From contig SHYR01000008.1 of the NCBI GenBank assembly GCA_009692705.1, positions 1 through 42,243 of the forward strand: 42,243 bases of DNA. The letters run 5' to 3'. The position numbers and the translations under genes were made by a program. Shown piece after piece: positions 1 through 9,077 of this stretch. The first letter of the stretch is position 1, and every line of letters starts with the position of its first letter. The notes under the pieces are model-generated. The model was not told the origin of the DNA and searched no databases. It was given only the letters and a program-made list of their open reading frames with translations. Source of the DNA: Dehalococcoidia bacterium. GTDB lineage: Bacteria > Chloroflexota > Dehalococcoidia > UBA2979.

Positions 1-88
1 TGTGCTCGACGAGCTCACCGCGTGGTGCGAGGGCGAGGGGGTGAAGCGCCTTGATGAGATCGTCGGTGTAGCCCGCCGGCGCGACTGA
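1..88 (+). CDS. Partial CDS, C-terminal 28 aa, possibly dihydroorotate dehydrogenase (PyrD)
   Basis: Frame from base 2 reads VLDELTAWCEGEGVKRLDEIVGVARRRD*, which resembles PyrD C-termini. The TGA (86-88) overlaps the next ATG at 88. Confidence 0.4.
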   Translation, partial: VLDELTAWCEGEGVKRLDEIVGVARRRD

Positions 89-462
89 TGCGCCTGCCCG
101 TGCGTGTCCCTCTGCCCCGCCGTCTGCCGCTCGGCTCGCTCGCGCTTGGTGTGGTCGCCTGCGCCGCCTGGTACGTGACGGCGAGCCGGCTCGCGTACCG
201 CTGGGGCGTGCAGGATGGCGCGCCGGCTGTCGGCGCGATCGTCGCCTTCGCGGTGGCGGTCACGCTCTGGCGCTGGACGCGCGGCGACCACGAGCAGGCG
301 GCGCTCGCCGCGCTGCGCTGCCCGCGCTGCGGCGAGGCGCTGGCCACGGCGCATGATCACGCGCGGCCGGGCGGGGTCGGCGTGGGCGTGCAGCGCTGGG
401 CCTGCGCCGGCTGTGGCTACGAGCACGTCGAGGCGTTGACGTGCCCGCAGTGCGCCGCGTAG
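88..462 (+). CDS. Small membrane protein with C-terminal zinc-ribbon-like CxxC pairs
   Basis: 124 aa ORF; hydrophobic N-terminal half; CPRCG, CAGCG and CPQC motifs; start overlaps the upstream stop. Confidence 0.6.
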   Translation: MRLPVRVPLPRRLPLGSLALGVVACAAWYVTASRLAYRWGVQDGAPAVGAIVAFAVAVTLWRWTRGDHEQAALAALRCPRCGEALATAHDHARPGGVGVGVQRWACAGCGYEHVEALTCPQCAA

Positions 463-475
463 CGTCGGACCGGTC

Positions 476-549
476 CGGGGTGTAGCTCAGCCTGGCAGAG
501 CGCTGCGTTTGGGACGCAGAGGCCCGCAGTTCGAATCTGCGCACCCCGA
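476..549 (+). tRNA. tRNA-Pro(TGG)
   Basis: Acceptor CGGGGTG/CACCCCG; anticodon arm CTGCG-TTTGGGA-CGCAG; GTTCGAATC T-loop; CCA not encoded. Confidence 0.95.
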
Positions 550-595
550 CCACATTCTCAGGTGCAAAAGAGGGCTGCGAGCGGGCGTCGCGTAC

Positions 596-1699
596 TTACG
601 CGCCCCGGATGGCAGCGCCGAACGCCTGATCGATACGATCCGCGGTCGCCTGCCGCTGGGCGGCGAGGACGTGCACATACAGGTCGGCCGTGAGCGTGTA
701 GCTGGAGTGCCCGAGCATCTCCTGTGCGTCGCGGAGCGACCCGCCGGCTGCGAGCAGCGCGATGTAGAGATGACCGTACGCCACCAGCGAGCGCACCGCG
801 CGTGCGAAGCCGCTGTACAGCCGCTCAGGGTCGATCGTGGACTGCACCACCATCGCCACTTCGGCCAGGCCGGAGATCTTGGCCTCTCGACGCTCACGCA
901 GGCGCAGCAGCGCATCCACCTCCAGGCGGCGCGCCACCGCGTGGGAGAGGTGCGACAGCAACTCGACGTGACGGCTCCCCCAGCGCGCGCCGCACGGGGT
1001 CATGACGCAGAGCGTGGCGGCGATCGTCTGCCTGATCCCTGTCTCCGGTGCGCTGCCGTGCGGTGGCGCTGCGCCGGCCCGGTCCACGTCGAAGCACAGC
1101 ACCGGCGCCAGCACCATCGTGCCGACTCCGGCCGCGGCCAGCGCGTGCGAGAGCGGCGCCTCGCCGCCCTCGCCGAGCACGAGCGGGTGCCAGCGGTCGG
1201 AGACCAGTGCCGGGGCGCCGTGCAGGGCGCGTGCGATCGCGTCGCGCGACTCGTCGCCACGGTGGCGGGCGTAGAGCGCGAGCCGCTGCGGCAGTGCCGA
1301 GCGCTCCGGCCGGCGCAGGAGCGCGACCACCATGGCGTCCATCCGCGTGCCGGCCAGCGCCAGAGCGTCGCCGAGCGTCTTCGCGGCGTCGGAGGCGCCC
1401 AGCGCACGGTTGACGTCGCTGAGCAGCGCCGCGGCCATCGCGCCATCGAGCGCGTCGCGGCGCAGGCGCGCGTTCTCTCTCGCCATCCGCAGTTCGCGGC
1501 CGATCTCCGTCACGAGCGTCGCTGCGAGCAGGAGCACGGCGAGCCAGTGGTGCAGCGGGATCAATCCGGCGAGCGCGAGCAGCCCAGCGGCCAGCGCCGC
1601 GAGCGCGCCCAGCCGGCGCAGCTCGAAGAGCGCACGCGCGGCCTCGCGCCGCTCAACGCCGAGCGGCGCGTTGTCGCTCCGGGACGCCCTTGTTAGCAT
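596..1699 (-). pseudogene. Chimeric ORF: truncated GAF-domain membrane sensor fused to the C-terminal ~51 aa of a tyrosine recombinase
   Basis: C-terminal AAGGSLRDAQEMLGHSSYTLTADLYVHVL...ADRIDQAF matches the phage-integrase LGHSS...T.D.Y.HV block including the catalytic Tyr. The N-terminal part has TM segments, one GAF-like region and the beginning of a second (LVAYGHLYIALL). The ORF is open to 1714; M6 at 1699 avoids start overlap with the + strand gene. Confidence 0.7.
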
Positions 1700-1712
1700 C
1701 GTCGGGGGCCAC

Positions 1713-1916
1713 ATGCTCGAACGACTTCCTCCCTACGTCCTGGTCGCCCGCATCGGGTCGGTGCTGGGCATGTCGTTCTCGCTGGCGATCGGGCTCTTGC
1801 TGCTGCTCGGCGGGCTGTTGCTGCCCGCCGCGATCGCGTTCCTGCTCTTCGTCCCCTCGTTCGCGCTGATGCTGTTCGCCGAGCGCATCGCCGCCGCCAG
1901 CCTCGATCTCGAATAG
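1713..1916 (+). CDS. Small membrane protein (67 aa)
   Basis: MLERLPPYVLVARIGSVLGMSFSLAIGLLLLLGGLLLPAAIAFLLFVPSFALMLFAERIAAASLDLE: two hydrophobic helices, good start and stop. Confidence 0.45.
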   Translation: MLERLPPYVLVARIGSVLGMSFSLAIGLLLLLGGLLLPAAIAFLLFVPSFALMLFAERIAAASLDLE

Positions 1917-2094
1917 CGCCGTGTGACCGCGCGGCCCGCCGCCGCGCGGCAGGGCGCGCGCCCACTGGCGGGCTGGCATGCGGACCCCCCGCGTCTGAAT
2001 TGTCGGCGGGCATGCCCAGATTCCGCACGCCACGTCGCGAACGCGCGCCGGCAGTGGCCGCACGGGCTGAGCGCCGGCGGTGGCTGGCGCGAAG

Positions 2095-2904
2095 CTAGTT
2101 GGCCGGTTGCTCCAGGACCTCGATGCTGAGGATGCGCTCGCCGGGCGGCTGGCTCGCCTGCGTGCCGTCGCGAGGGGCGAGCGCCCGCAGCACGGTCAGC
2201 CCCTCCATCACCCGGCCGAAGACAGTGAAGTCGCCGTTGAGGAAGGGGGCGGGCCCGAGCGTGATGAAGAACTGGGAGCCGTTCACGTTTGGGCTCGACG
2301 GGTTGGACTTCGCCATCGAGATCACGCCGGCCTCGAAGTCCAGGCGGTTGCTGTCCTGCTGCACCTGGTAGCCGGGGCCGCCGAAGCCGGTGCCGGTGGG
2401 GTCGCCGCCCTGTGCGACGAAGCCCGGCACCACGCGATGAAAGGTCAGCCCGTCGTAGAAGCGCTGGCGCGTCAGGAACACGAAGTTGTTCACGAGCGTC
2501 GGCGCCTCTTTCGGCAGCAGCTCGATGCGCACCGTGCCGCGCGTGGTGTGAATCAGTGCCTGGTACTGGCGGCCGGTGTCGATGCCCATCGGAGGCGGGG
2601 CGCTGTATGAGCGCTGGATCGGCGGTTCGGGGCTGGCTGTGGCCGTGGCCGTCGCGGACACCGCCGGCGTCGGGGTGCGGTCGTCCTCGGTAGAGGTGTT
2701 ACTGGTGCCGGCCTGGATGCCGCAGAAGGCCGCGCCCAGGCTCCCTAGCATCACGGCGATGCCGATGATGTAGAACAGGCGCTCGTTGTGCTGGAACCAC
2801 CCCATCACGCCCTGGGGTCGCACGCGCCCCACCGGCTCGTACACGGGGCGCGTGCGGCGAGCGTTCTGGCGCGCCTGGCGGCGTTGCTGCTTGCGTTGGC
2901 TCAT
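2095..2904 (-). CDS. Membrane-anchored peptidyl-prolyl cis-trans isomerase, cyclophilin type
   Basis: 269 aa; N-terminal TM; FHRVVPGFVAQGGDPTGTGFGGPGY and NGSQFFITLGPAPFLNGDFTVFGRVMEG signatures. Confidence 0.93.
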   Translation of the reverse strand: MSQRKQQRRQARQNARRTRPVYEPVGRVRPQGVMGWFQHNERLFYIIGIAVMLGSLGAAFCGIQAGTSNTSTEDDRTPTPAVSATATATASPEPPIQRSYSAPPPMGIDTGRQYQALIHTTRGTVRIELLPKEAPTLVNNFVFLTRQRFYDGLTFHRVVPGFVAQGGDPTGTGFGGPGYQVQQDSNRLDFEAGVISMAKSNPSSPNVNGSQFFITLGPAPFLNGDFTVFGRVMEGLTVLRALAPRDGTQASQPPGERILSIEVLEQPAN

Positions 2905-3003
2905 CGATCCCCCTCGCCGGGCATCGCGACGGACTGTGGGTAGCGGGCGACCGCGGCCCGCCGCGCGCAGACGCGCTGCCGAAGCCTCGGAGCAAGCGGC
3001 TGG

Positions 3004-3076
3004 TACCCTCGGCAGGATTTGAACCTGCGACCCCTGGCTCCGGAGGCCAGTGCTCTATCCGCTGAGCTACGAGGGC
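3004..3076 (-). tRNA. tRNA-Arg(CCG)
   Basis: Reverse complement GCCCTCGTAGCTCAGCGGATAGAGCACTGGCCTCCGGAGCCAGGGGTCGCAGGTTCAAATCCTGCCGAGGGTA; loop CTCCGGA. Confidence 0.95.
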
Positions 3077-3129
3077 GCATCGCCAGTGTAGGAAGCACTG
3101 AAAGCGAGGCGCAACGGCCCCCCGGCGCC

Positions 3130-3273
3130 TCAGTCGTGGCCGCGGCGGCGGTACTGGATCGCCTCGGCCAGGTGGACGATCTCGATCCGGTCGGAGCCCG
3201 CGAGGTCGGCGACTGTGCGCGCCACCTTCAGCACGCGATGAAACGCGCGCGCGGAGAGCCCCAGCTGCTCCAT
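3130..3273 (-). pseudogene. Orphan C-terminal fragment of a ComM/YifB Mg-chelatase-like AAA ATPase
   Basis: [47 protein letters not shown] is the typical ComM C-terminus; upstream in-frame sequence is antisense-free relA coding in another frame with no ComM homology. Confidence 0.75.
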
Positions 3274-3281
3274 CGCCGTGC

Positions 3282-5441
3282 TCACACGTCGGCGCGGAAG
3301 GCGGAGATCACGCCGCGGATGCCCTCGAGGCGGCCGACCAGGCGCGCGAACTGCGGGCCCCCATCGGTTTCGAGCGTGATGTGCACGGTGGTTGTGCGGT
3401 CGTCGTGCTCCTCGGTGCGGACGCCCACCATGTTCACGCGCTCCTCGGCCACCAGCGTGCTGATGTCGCGCAGCAGGCCCACGCGGTCCCACGCCTCCAC
3501 GCGCACCGAGGCGGCGTACAGGTCGCCGACGGGGCCCCAGTCGCACTCCACGAGGCGCTCGGCCTCGGCGTGCGTCGCGTTGCGGCAGTTGAGGCGGTGC
3601 ACGGTGACACCGCGGGCGCGCGTGATGTAGCCGATGATGCCGTCGCCCGGCAGCGGGTTGCAGCACCGGGCGACCAGCACGTGCAGCCCGGCGGTGCCGA
3701 GCACGCGCACCCCGGTCGCGCCGCGCACCGGCACGTACGAGGGCAGCGCCACCACCGATGGCCGCGGCGCGGGCGCGCGCTCCGCCAGGCGGTTGCTGAG
3801 GTGCTGGAGCGAGACGTCGCCGTCCCCGATCGCGGCCAGCAGGTCGTCGACGGACTCGTAACCGAGCTGCTTCGGCAGGTCGTCGGGCATCGCCTCCACG
3901 CCCAGGCGCTTGCGCTCGCGCTCGAACAGCTCGTGGCCGCGCGCGATGTTCTCGTCGCGCTGCTGGCGGCGGAACCACTGCCGCACCTTCTGCCGCGAGT
4001 GGCTGGAGCCGAGGTAGCCCAGCGCCGGGATCAGCCAGTCGCGCGAGGGCCCGCGCTCGCCGCGGCCGCGCGTGATCTCGATCACGTCCCCGTTCTGGAG
4101 CTTGGTCGTGAGCGACACGAGGCGGCCGTTCACCTTGGCGCCCGAGCAGTGGTGCCCGAGGTCGGTATGGACGCGATAGGCGAAGTCGATCGGCGTGCAG
4201 CCGGCCGGCAGCACGATCACCTCGCCGCGCGGTGTGTAGACGAAGAGCTGGTCGCGGAAGACGTCGGTCTTGACCGACTCCAGGAAGTCGTCGGTGCCCG
4301 ACGACTCCTGCTGCCACTCGACGAGGTGGCGCAGCCACGCCATGCGCTCCTCGTACTGCTGGTCGCGCTTGCGCGGCTCCTCCTTGTACTGCCAGTGCGC
4401 GGCGACGCCGTACTCCGCGACCTCGTGCATCTCGCGCGTGCGGATCTGCACCTCGAAGGCATGCGTGCCGGGGCCGAGCACGCTGGTGTGCAGCGAGCGG
4501 TACAGCGACTCCTTGGGGTTCGCGATGTAGTCGTCGAAGCTGCCGGGGATGGGGGGCCACGTCTGGTGCACGACGCCGAGCGCGCGGTAGCATTCCTCCA
4601 CGGTGTTGGTGAGCACGCGCAGCGCCAGCAGGTCGTAGATCTGGTCGAGCGACTTCCCCTCGTCCTGGTAGCGCTTGATCTTCTCGTAGGTGGAATAGAG
4701 GTGCTTGACGCGCCCCGTGACCTCGGCGCCCTCCAGCCCCGCCTCGGCCAGCGCCGTGCGCAGCAGCCCCTCGACGCGCCGCACGAAGCGCTCGCGCTCC
4801 CCGCGCCGCGATGCCATCAGCTCCGCCACGCGCCGGTAGTCATCCGGCTGCAGGTAGCGGAAGGCGAGGTCCTCCAGCTCCCACTTGAACTGCCAGATGC
4901 CGAGGCGCGCGGCGAGCGGGGCGTAGATGTCCATCGTCTCGCGGGCCAGCGCGATCTGGCGGTCGGGGGGCAGGAACTCCAGCGTGCGCATGTTGTGCAG
5001 GCGGTCGGCGATCTTGACGATCACCACGCGCACGTCCTCTGCCATCGCCACGAACATCTTGCGGATCGTCTCGGCGTCGGCGGCGGTGGGGTCCTTGGCG
5101 CTGATCTTGTCGATTTTGGTCGCACCCTCGACTAGTGCTGCCACCTCCGGGCCGAAGCGCTGGCGCAGCTCGGTGGCCGGGATCGCGCAGTCCTCGATCA
5201 CGTCGTGCAGCAGCGCCGCCGCGATGGTCTGCGCGTCCATGCGCAGCTCCGCGACGAGCGTGGTGACGGCGACGGGGTGGGTGATATAGGGCTCGCCGGA
5301 GAGGCGCTTCTGCCCGCGATGGCTGCGCTCGGCGAACTCGTAGGCGGCGCGAACCGCGCTCACGCGCTCGGGCGGCAGATAGGACTCGAGCGCCGCGAAG
5401 AGCTCTGGCACGCCGGCCGGGGCACGATCAGAGACGACCAT
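3282..5441 (-). CDS. relA: Bifunctional (p)ppGpp synthetase/hydrolase, RelA/SpoT family
   Basis: 719 aa; HD hydrolase (HDVIEDC), synthetase, TGS and C-terminal ACT regions. Confidence 0.95.
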   Translation of the reverse strand: MVVSDRAPAGVPELFAALESYLPPERVSAVRAAYEFAERSHRGQKRLSGEPYITHPVAVTTLVAELRMDAQTIAAALLHDVIEDCAIPATELRQRFGPEVAALVEGATKIDKISAKDPTAADAETIRKMFVAMAEDVRVVIVKIADRLHNMRTLEFLPPDRQIALARETMDIYAPLAARLGIWQFKWELEDLAFRYLQPDDYRRVAELMASRRGERERFVRRVEGLLRTALAEAGLEGAEVTGRVKHLYSTYEKIKRYQDEGKSLDQIYDLLALRVLTNTVEECYRALGVVHQTWPPIPGSFDDYIANPKESLYRSLHTSVLGPGTHAFEVQIRTREMHEVAEYGVAAHWQYKEEPRKRDQQYEERMAWLRHLVEWQQESSGTDDFLESVKTDVFRDQLFVYTPRGEVIVLPAGCTPIDFAYRVHTDLGHHCSGAKVNGRLVSLTTKLQNGDVIEITRGRGERGPSRDWLIPALGYLGSSHSRQKVRQWFRRQQRDENIARGHELFERERKRLGVEAMPDDLPKQLGYESVDDLLAAIGDGDVSLQHLSNRLAERAPAPRPSVVALPSYVPVRGATGVRVLGTAGLHVLVARCCNPLPGDGIIGYITRARGVTVHRLNCRNATHAEAERLVECDWGPVGDLYAASVRVEAWDRVGLLRDISTLVAEERVNMVGVRTEEHDDRTTTVHITLETDGGPQFARLVGRLEGIRGVISAFRADV

Positions 5442-5571
5442 CCTCGGATGAGCCTAACACGGGCGTCGCCGGGCCGTCTGGAAGCCGCCGCGCCCCCTGC
5501 CAGCCACCGCCCCCCTCGCTCCCGCCATCGATGCCCTTCCGCAGCCTCGGAGCCGCCCGTAGAGTGGCCCC

Positions 5572-6861
5572 ATGGCTGACCTGCGCGCCCCGCGAGGCAT
5601 GAACGACCTGCTGCCGGAGGACGCGCCGCTCTGGCGCCACGTGCGTGACACTGCCGAACGCGTGGCCGCGCTCTTCGACTACCGCCCGCTCGCCACTCCG
5701 ATCGTCGAGGATGCCGCGGTCTTCGAGCGTAGCGCCGGCCAGGAGAGCGACATCGTCGCGAAGGAGATGTACCGCTTCGAGGACCGCGGCGGTGGCACGC
5801 TCGCGCTGCGGCCCGAGGGTACGGCGGCGGTCTGCCGCGCCTACCTCGAGCACGGCATGGCGAGCCGCCCGCAGCCGGTGCGGCTGTACTACCTCGGCCC
5901 GATGTTCCGCTACGACCGTCCGCAGGCCGGGCGCTACCGCCAGCTCTGGCAGTTCGGCGTGGAGTGCATCGGCGACCCCTCGCCCGCCGCCGACGTCGAG
6001 GTGATCGAGCTGCAGCAGACGCTCTACGAGCAGCTGGGCCTCGCGCCGCTAGGCCTCGGCAGGCTGGGCGGGCTGACACTGCGCATCAACTCCATCGGCA
6101 CCGCCGAGACGCGCCACCGCTACGTCGAGCTGCTGCGCGAGCACTTCCGCCCGCACCTCGCCACGCTCTCCGCCGACTCGCAGCGGCGCTTCGAGGCCAA
6201 CCCGCTGCGCATCCTCGACTCCAAGGAGGACGCGCGCCACACCGCCGTGCTCGACGCGCCGAGCATCCTCGACCACCTCGACGCCGAGGACGCGGCGCAC
6301 TTCGCGCAGGTGCGTGCGCTGCTCGACGCGCTGGGCATCGCCTACGCCGTGGACCCGCGCATCGTGCGCGGCCTCGACTACTACGCGCGCACGGTGTGGG
6401 AGTTCGAGCCGCCGGGCGCGGGCGGCCAATCCACCGTCGGCGCGGGCGGGCGCTACGACGGGCTGATGGAGCTGCTCGGCGGCCCGCACACGCCCGGCAC
6501 CGGTTTCGCCACCGGCATCGAGCGCATCGTGCTCAACCTGCGCGAGCGCGGCCTCGAGCGCGCGCCCGCCGCGCCCGACGTGGTGACGGTGCCGCTGGGC
6601 GAGGCGGGGGCGCTGGCGGCGGCGCGGCTGGCGCGCACGCTGCGCTCGGCGGGGCTGGTGGTGCGCGCGGGCACGCCGGGGCGCTCGCTGCGCGCGGCGC
6701 TGCGCGGCGCAGACGCCGTGGACGCGCGCTACGCCGTGATCGTCGGCAACGAGGAGGCGGCGGCGGGCACCGCGGTGGTCAAGACGCTGCGCGCCGGCGG
6801 CGAGCAGCGCACGCTCCCCGCCGACGAGGTCGCGGCGGCGATCAGGCGTGGGGACTGGTAG
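5572..6861 (+). CDS. hisS: Histidine--tRNA ligase
   Basis: 429 aa; RAPRGMNDLLP, LRPEGTAAVCRAYLEH and GGRYDGLMELLGG motifs. Confidence 0.96.
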   Translation: MADLRAPRGMNDLLPEDAPLWRHVRDTAERVAALFDYRPLATPIVEDAAVFERSAGQESDIVAKEMYRFEDRGGGTLALRPEGTAAVCRAYLEHGMASRPQPVRLYYLGPMFRYDRPQAGRYRQLWQFGVECIGDPSPAADVEVIELQQTLYEQLGLAPLGLGRLGGLTLRINSIGTAETRHRYVELLREHFRPHLATLSADSQRRFEANPLRILDSKEDARHTAVLDAPSILDHLDAEDAAHFAQVRALLDALGIAYAVDPRIVRGLDYYARTVWEFEPPGAGGQSTVGAGGRYDGLMELLGGPHTPGTGFATGIERIVLNLRERGLERAPAAPDVVTVPLGEAGALAAARLARTLRSAGLVVRAGTPGRSLRAALRGADAVDARYAVIVGNEEAAAGTAVVKTLRAGGEQRTLPADEVAAAIRRGDW

Positions 6862-6870
6862 TGCCATGCG

Positions 6871-7038
6871 GTGGGTGCCGGATTCGTGGCGTTGGCAGCC
6901 GTCGCCTTCACTGTCGGGGCGTTACAGGGCGGCCGTGGCGATGGCGCGAGTCGTTGCCTCTGGATGGGCGCCGCGTTATCAGTGCTGATTGCGGTGGTGA
7001 CCGGAGCACTTTGGCCACTGAGCGAATCGGGCTTTTAG
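6871..7038 (+). CDS. Possible small membrane protein or remnant (55 aa, GTG start)
   Basis: VGAGFVALAAVAFTVGALQGGRGDGASRCLWMGAALSVLIAVVTGALWPLSESGF*: two hydrophobic stretches; below the ORF track length cut-off. Confidence 0.25.
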   Translation: MGAGFVALAAVAFTVGALQGGRGDGASRCLWMGAALSVLIAVVTGALWPLSESGF

Positions 7039-7122
7039 CAGCGCATCCCGGTTGCGGTACGGCTCCCAATCTATCGTCGGAGAGTACGTGGCAACGACCC
7101 GCCTGCGTCCGTTGCCGCGCCA

Positions 7123-7933
7123 GTGGTGCATGACCAGGAAGAGCTCATTAGGACCGCCAAGGCATGGTTCCTGCCCACCTACGAACTGGCGTACGAATCC
7201 CTTTACGAAATCTACAAGAGGTTGCCCAAAGGCGGGGAATTGCCGCAACTTATCGCGATCCTCCTAAACAGGGCGGTCATTGAGCCAGCTGCCAGTGCGC
7301 AGACCGCGGTACAAAACCGGCTGAATGGCAGAGAGCAACGGACTCTCGACGTGCTCTGCGGTGACTTGATGAAAAGTATCAATGGCTCCTTGCGTGGAAC
7401 CTTTCTCTCGGCAGGCTCGCGGGCGTGCCCTTCGCCAGCACCGCGAAGTTCACAGAGTGGGCGACCGCGGACGAGAAGTTTCGTGACAGGCTGCGTGATT
7501 TGGTTGCCGGATCGTCGGTACCGGCGCTAGGCGACGCTGTTCGATGGGTCGGTTGGGGTGACGGGGTGCGGCGCGATCTCGCCAGCTACGACACCGAAGA
7601 TGTCAAACCATCGCCGGCAACCGGCACGGACGCGTCGGATCAGCGCGGGTCGCTGATCGTGGAGTCTGATGGCGTGCTGTGGCGACACACCGGCAACTAC
7701 GACTACGCTGGCAAACCAAGAGTCGAGGCAGAGTGTCCTCAGCACCGAGTGCCCTTGCTGACAGCGACTGGATATCTGCTGGTGGGCCACCGATCCCAGG
7801 GTTGCATCCAGGACTACTCTTCTGCCCGGACGGGCCGGACGGCGGGCACACTCTGACGTTTGCGCATTCCAACGGCGTGTGGGAAGCGAAGCCGCAGGCT
7901 GTGGCGCTGATGAGCGCGAAGCTCCGAGACTAA
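7123..7933 (+). pseudogene. Frame-disrupted hypothetical gene in a lower-GC islet
   Basis: Protein-like sequence runs across three frames: VHDQEELIRTAKAWFLPTYELAYESLYEIYKRLPKGG... (to ~7365), LDEKYQWLLAWNLSLGRLAGVPFASTAKFTEW...ECPQHRVPLL (to ~7750), then GLLFCPDGPDGGHTLTFAHSNGVWEAKPQAVALMSAKLRD*. Confidence 0.5.
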
Positions 7934-8002
7934 GGAACGTCGAGTTCATGATCGACGTCGATCTCCGTCTGTCCCAACCCGTTCCACTGCTATCCTGATC
8001 GC

Positions 8003-9070
8003 ATGTTCGAACGCTTGGCCGAGATCGAAGCGCGCTACGAGGAGCTGACGGCGCTGCTCGGCACGCCGGAGGTGGTCGCGGACCACCGCCGCGTGCAGGA
8101 GCTGGCGCAGGAGCGCGCGCGCCTCGAGGCCACGGTCGCGCTCTACCGCCGCCACCGCGATGCCGCGCGGGCGCTCGACGACGCGCGCACGCTCGCGGAG
8201 TCGCGCGACGAGGAGGAGCGCGCGCTGGGCCGCGAGGAGGAGGCGCGCCTCGCCCCCAAGGTCGAGCGACTGGAGCAGGAGCTGAAGCTCTCGCTGCTGC
8301 CTCGCGATCCCGCCGACGAGCGGGACGTGATCGTGGAGGTGCGCGCCGGCACCGGCGGCGACGAGGCGGCGCTGTTCGCCGCCGATCTCTTCCGCATGTA
8401 CTCGCGCTACGCCGAGCGGCGAGGCTGGAAGACCGAGCTGCTGAACACCTCGGAGGCCGGGGCCGGGGGCTACCGCGAGATCGTGTTCGAGGTGCACGGG
8501 CGCGGCGCCTTCTCGCGCCTCAAGCACGAGTCGGGCGTGCACCGCGTGCAGCGCGTGCCGGAGACGGAGGCGCAGGGTCGCATCCACACCTCGACGGCCA
8601 CGGTAGCGGTGCTGCCGGAGGCGGACGCGGTGGAGGTGGAGATCGATTGGTCGCATGTGCGCATCGACATCTATCACTCCGGCGGCGCCGGCGGCCAGAA
8701 CGTGAACAAGGTAGCGACCGCGGTGCGGCTCACGCACGCCCCCACGGGCATCGTGGTGACCTGCCAGGACGAGCGCTCGCAGGGCAAGAACCGCGCGAAG
8801 GCGGAGGCGGTGTTGCGCGCGCGCCTCTACGCGCTGGAGCGCGAGCGCGCCGCGGCGGCGGAGGCGAGCACGCGCCGCTCGCAGGTCGGCACCGGGATGC
8901 GCGCGGAGAAGATCCGCACCTACAACTTCGCGCAGGACCGCATCACCGACCACCGCGTGAACTTCACGCGCCACGGCATCCCGCGCGTGCTCGACGGCGA
9001 GCTGGACGAGCTGATCGACGCCGTCGCGCTGGAGGAGCAGGCGCGCCTGCTCCAGGCGGCGGCCTCCTGA
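8003..9070 (+). CDS. prfA: Peptide chain release factor 1
   Basis: 355 aa; GGAGGQ motif in HSGGAGGQNVNK; RVPETEAQGRIHTSTATVAVLPE. Confidence 0.96.
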   Translation: MFERLAEIEARYEELTALLGTPEVVADHRRVQELAQERARLEATVALYRRHRDAARALDDARTLAESRDEEERALGREEEARLAPKVERLEQELKLSLLPRDPADERDVIVEVRAGTGGDEAALFAADLFRMYSRYAERRGWKTELLNTSEAGAGGYREIVFEVHGRGAFSRLKHESGVHRVQRVPETEAQGRIHTSTATVAVLPEADAVEVEIDWSHVRIDIYHSGGAGGQNVNKVATAVRLTHAPTGIVVTCQDERSQGKNRAKAEAVLRARLYALERERAAAAEASTRRSQVGTGMRAEKIRTYNFAQDRITDHRVNFTRHGIPRVLDGELDELIDAVALEEQARLLQAAAS

Positions 9071-9077
9071 GCGGCGT

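Noticed and set aside
509-1696. 395-aa + strand ORF over the GAF/integrase region
   Set aside because: Low-complexity Arg/His/Gln-rich antisense translation of high-GC coding DNA; starts inside the tRNA.
3130-4593. 487-aa minus ORF overlapping relA
   Set aside because: Apart from its last 47 aa (the ComM tail), it is Arg/Ala-rich frame-shadow of relA.
3381-5135. 584-aa + strand ORF antisense to relA
   Set aside because: His/Arg/Val-rich shadow ORF; relA has full domain support.
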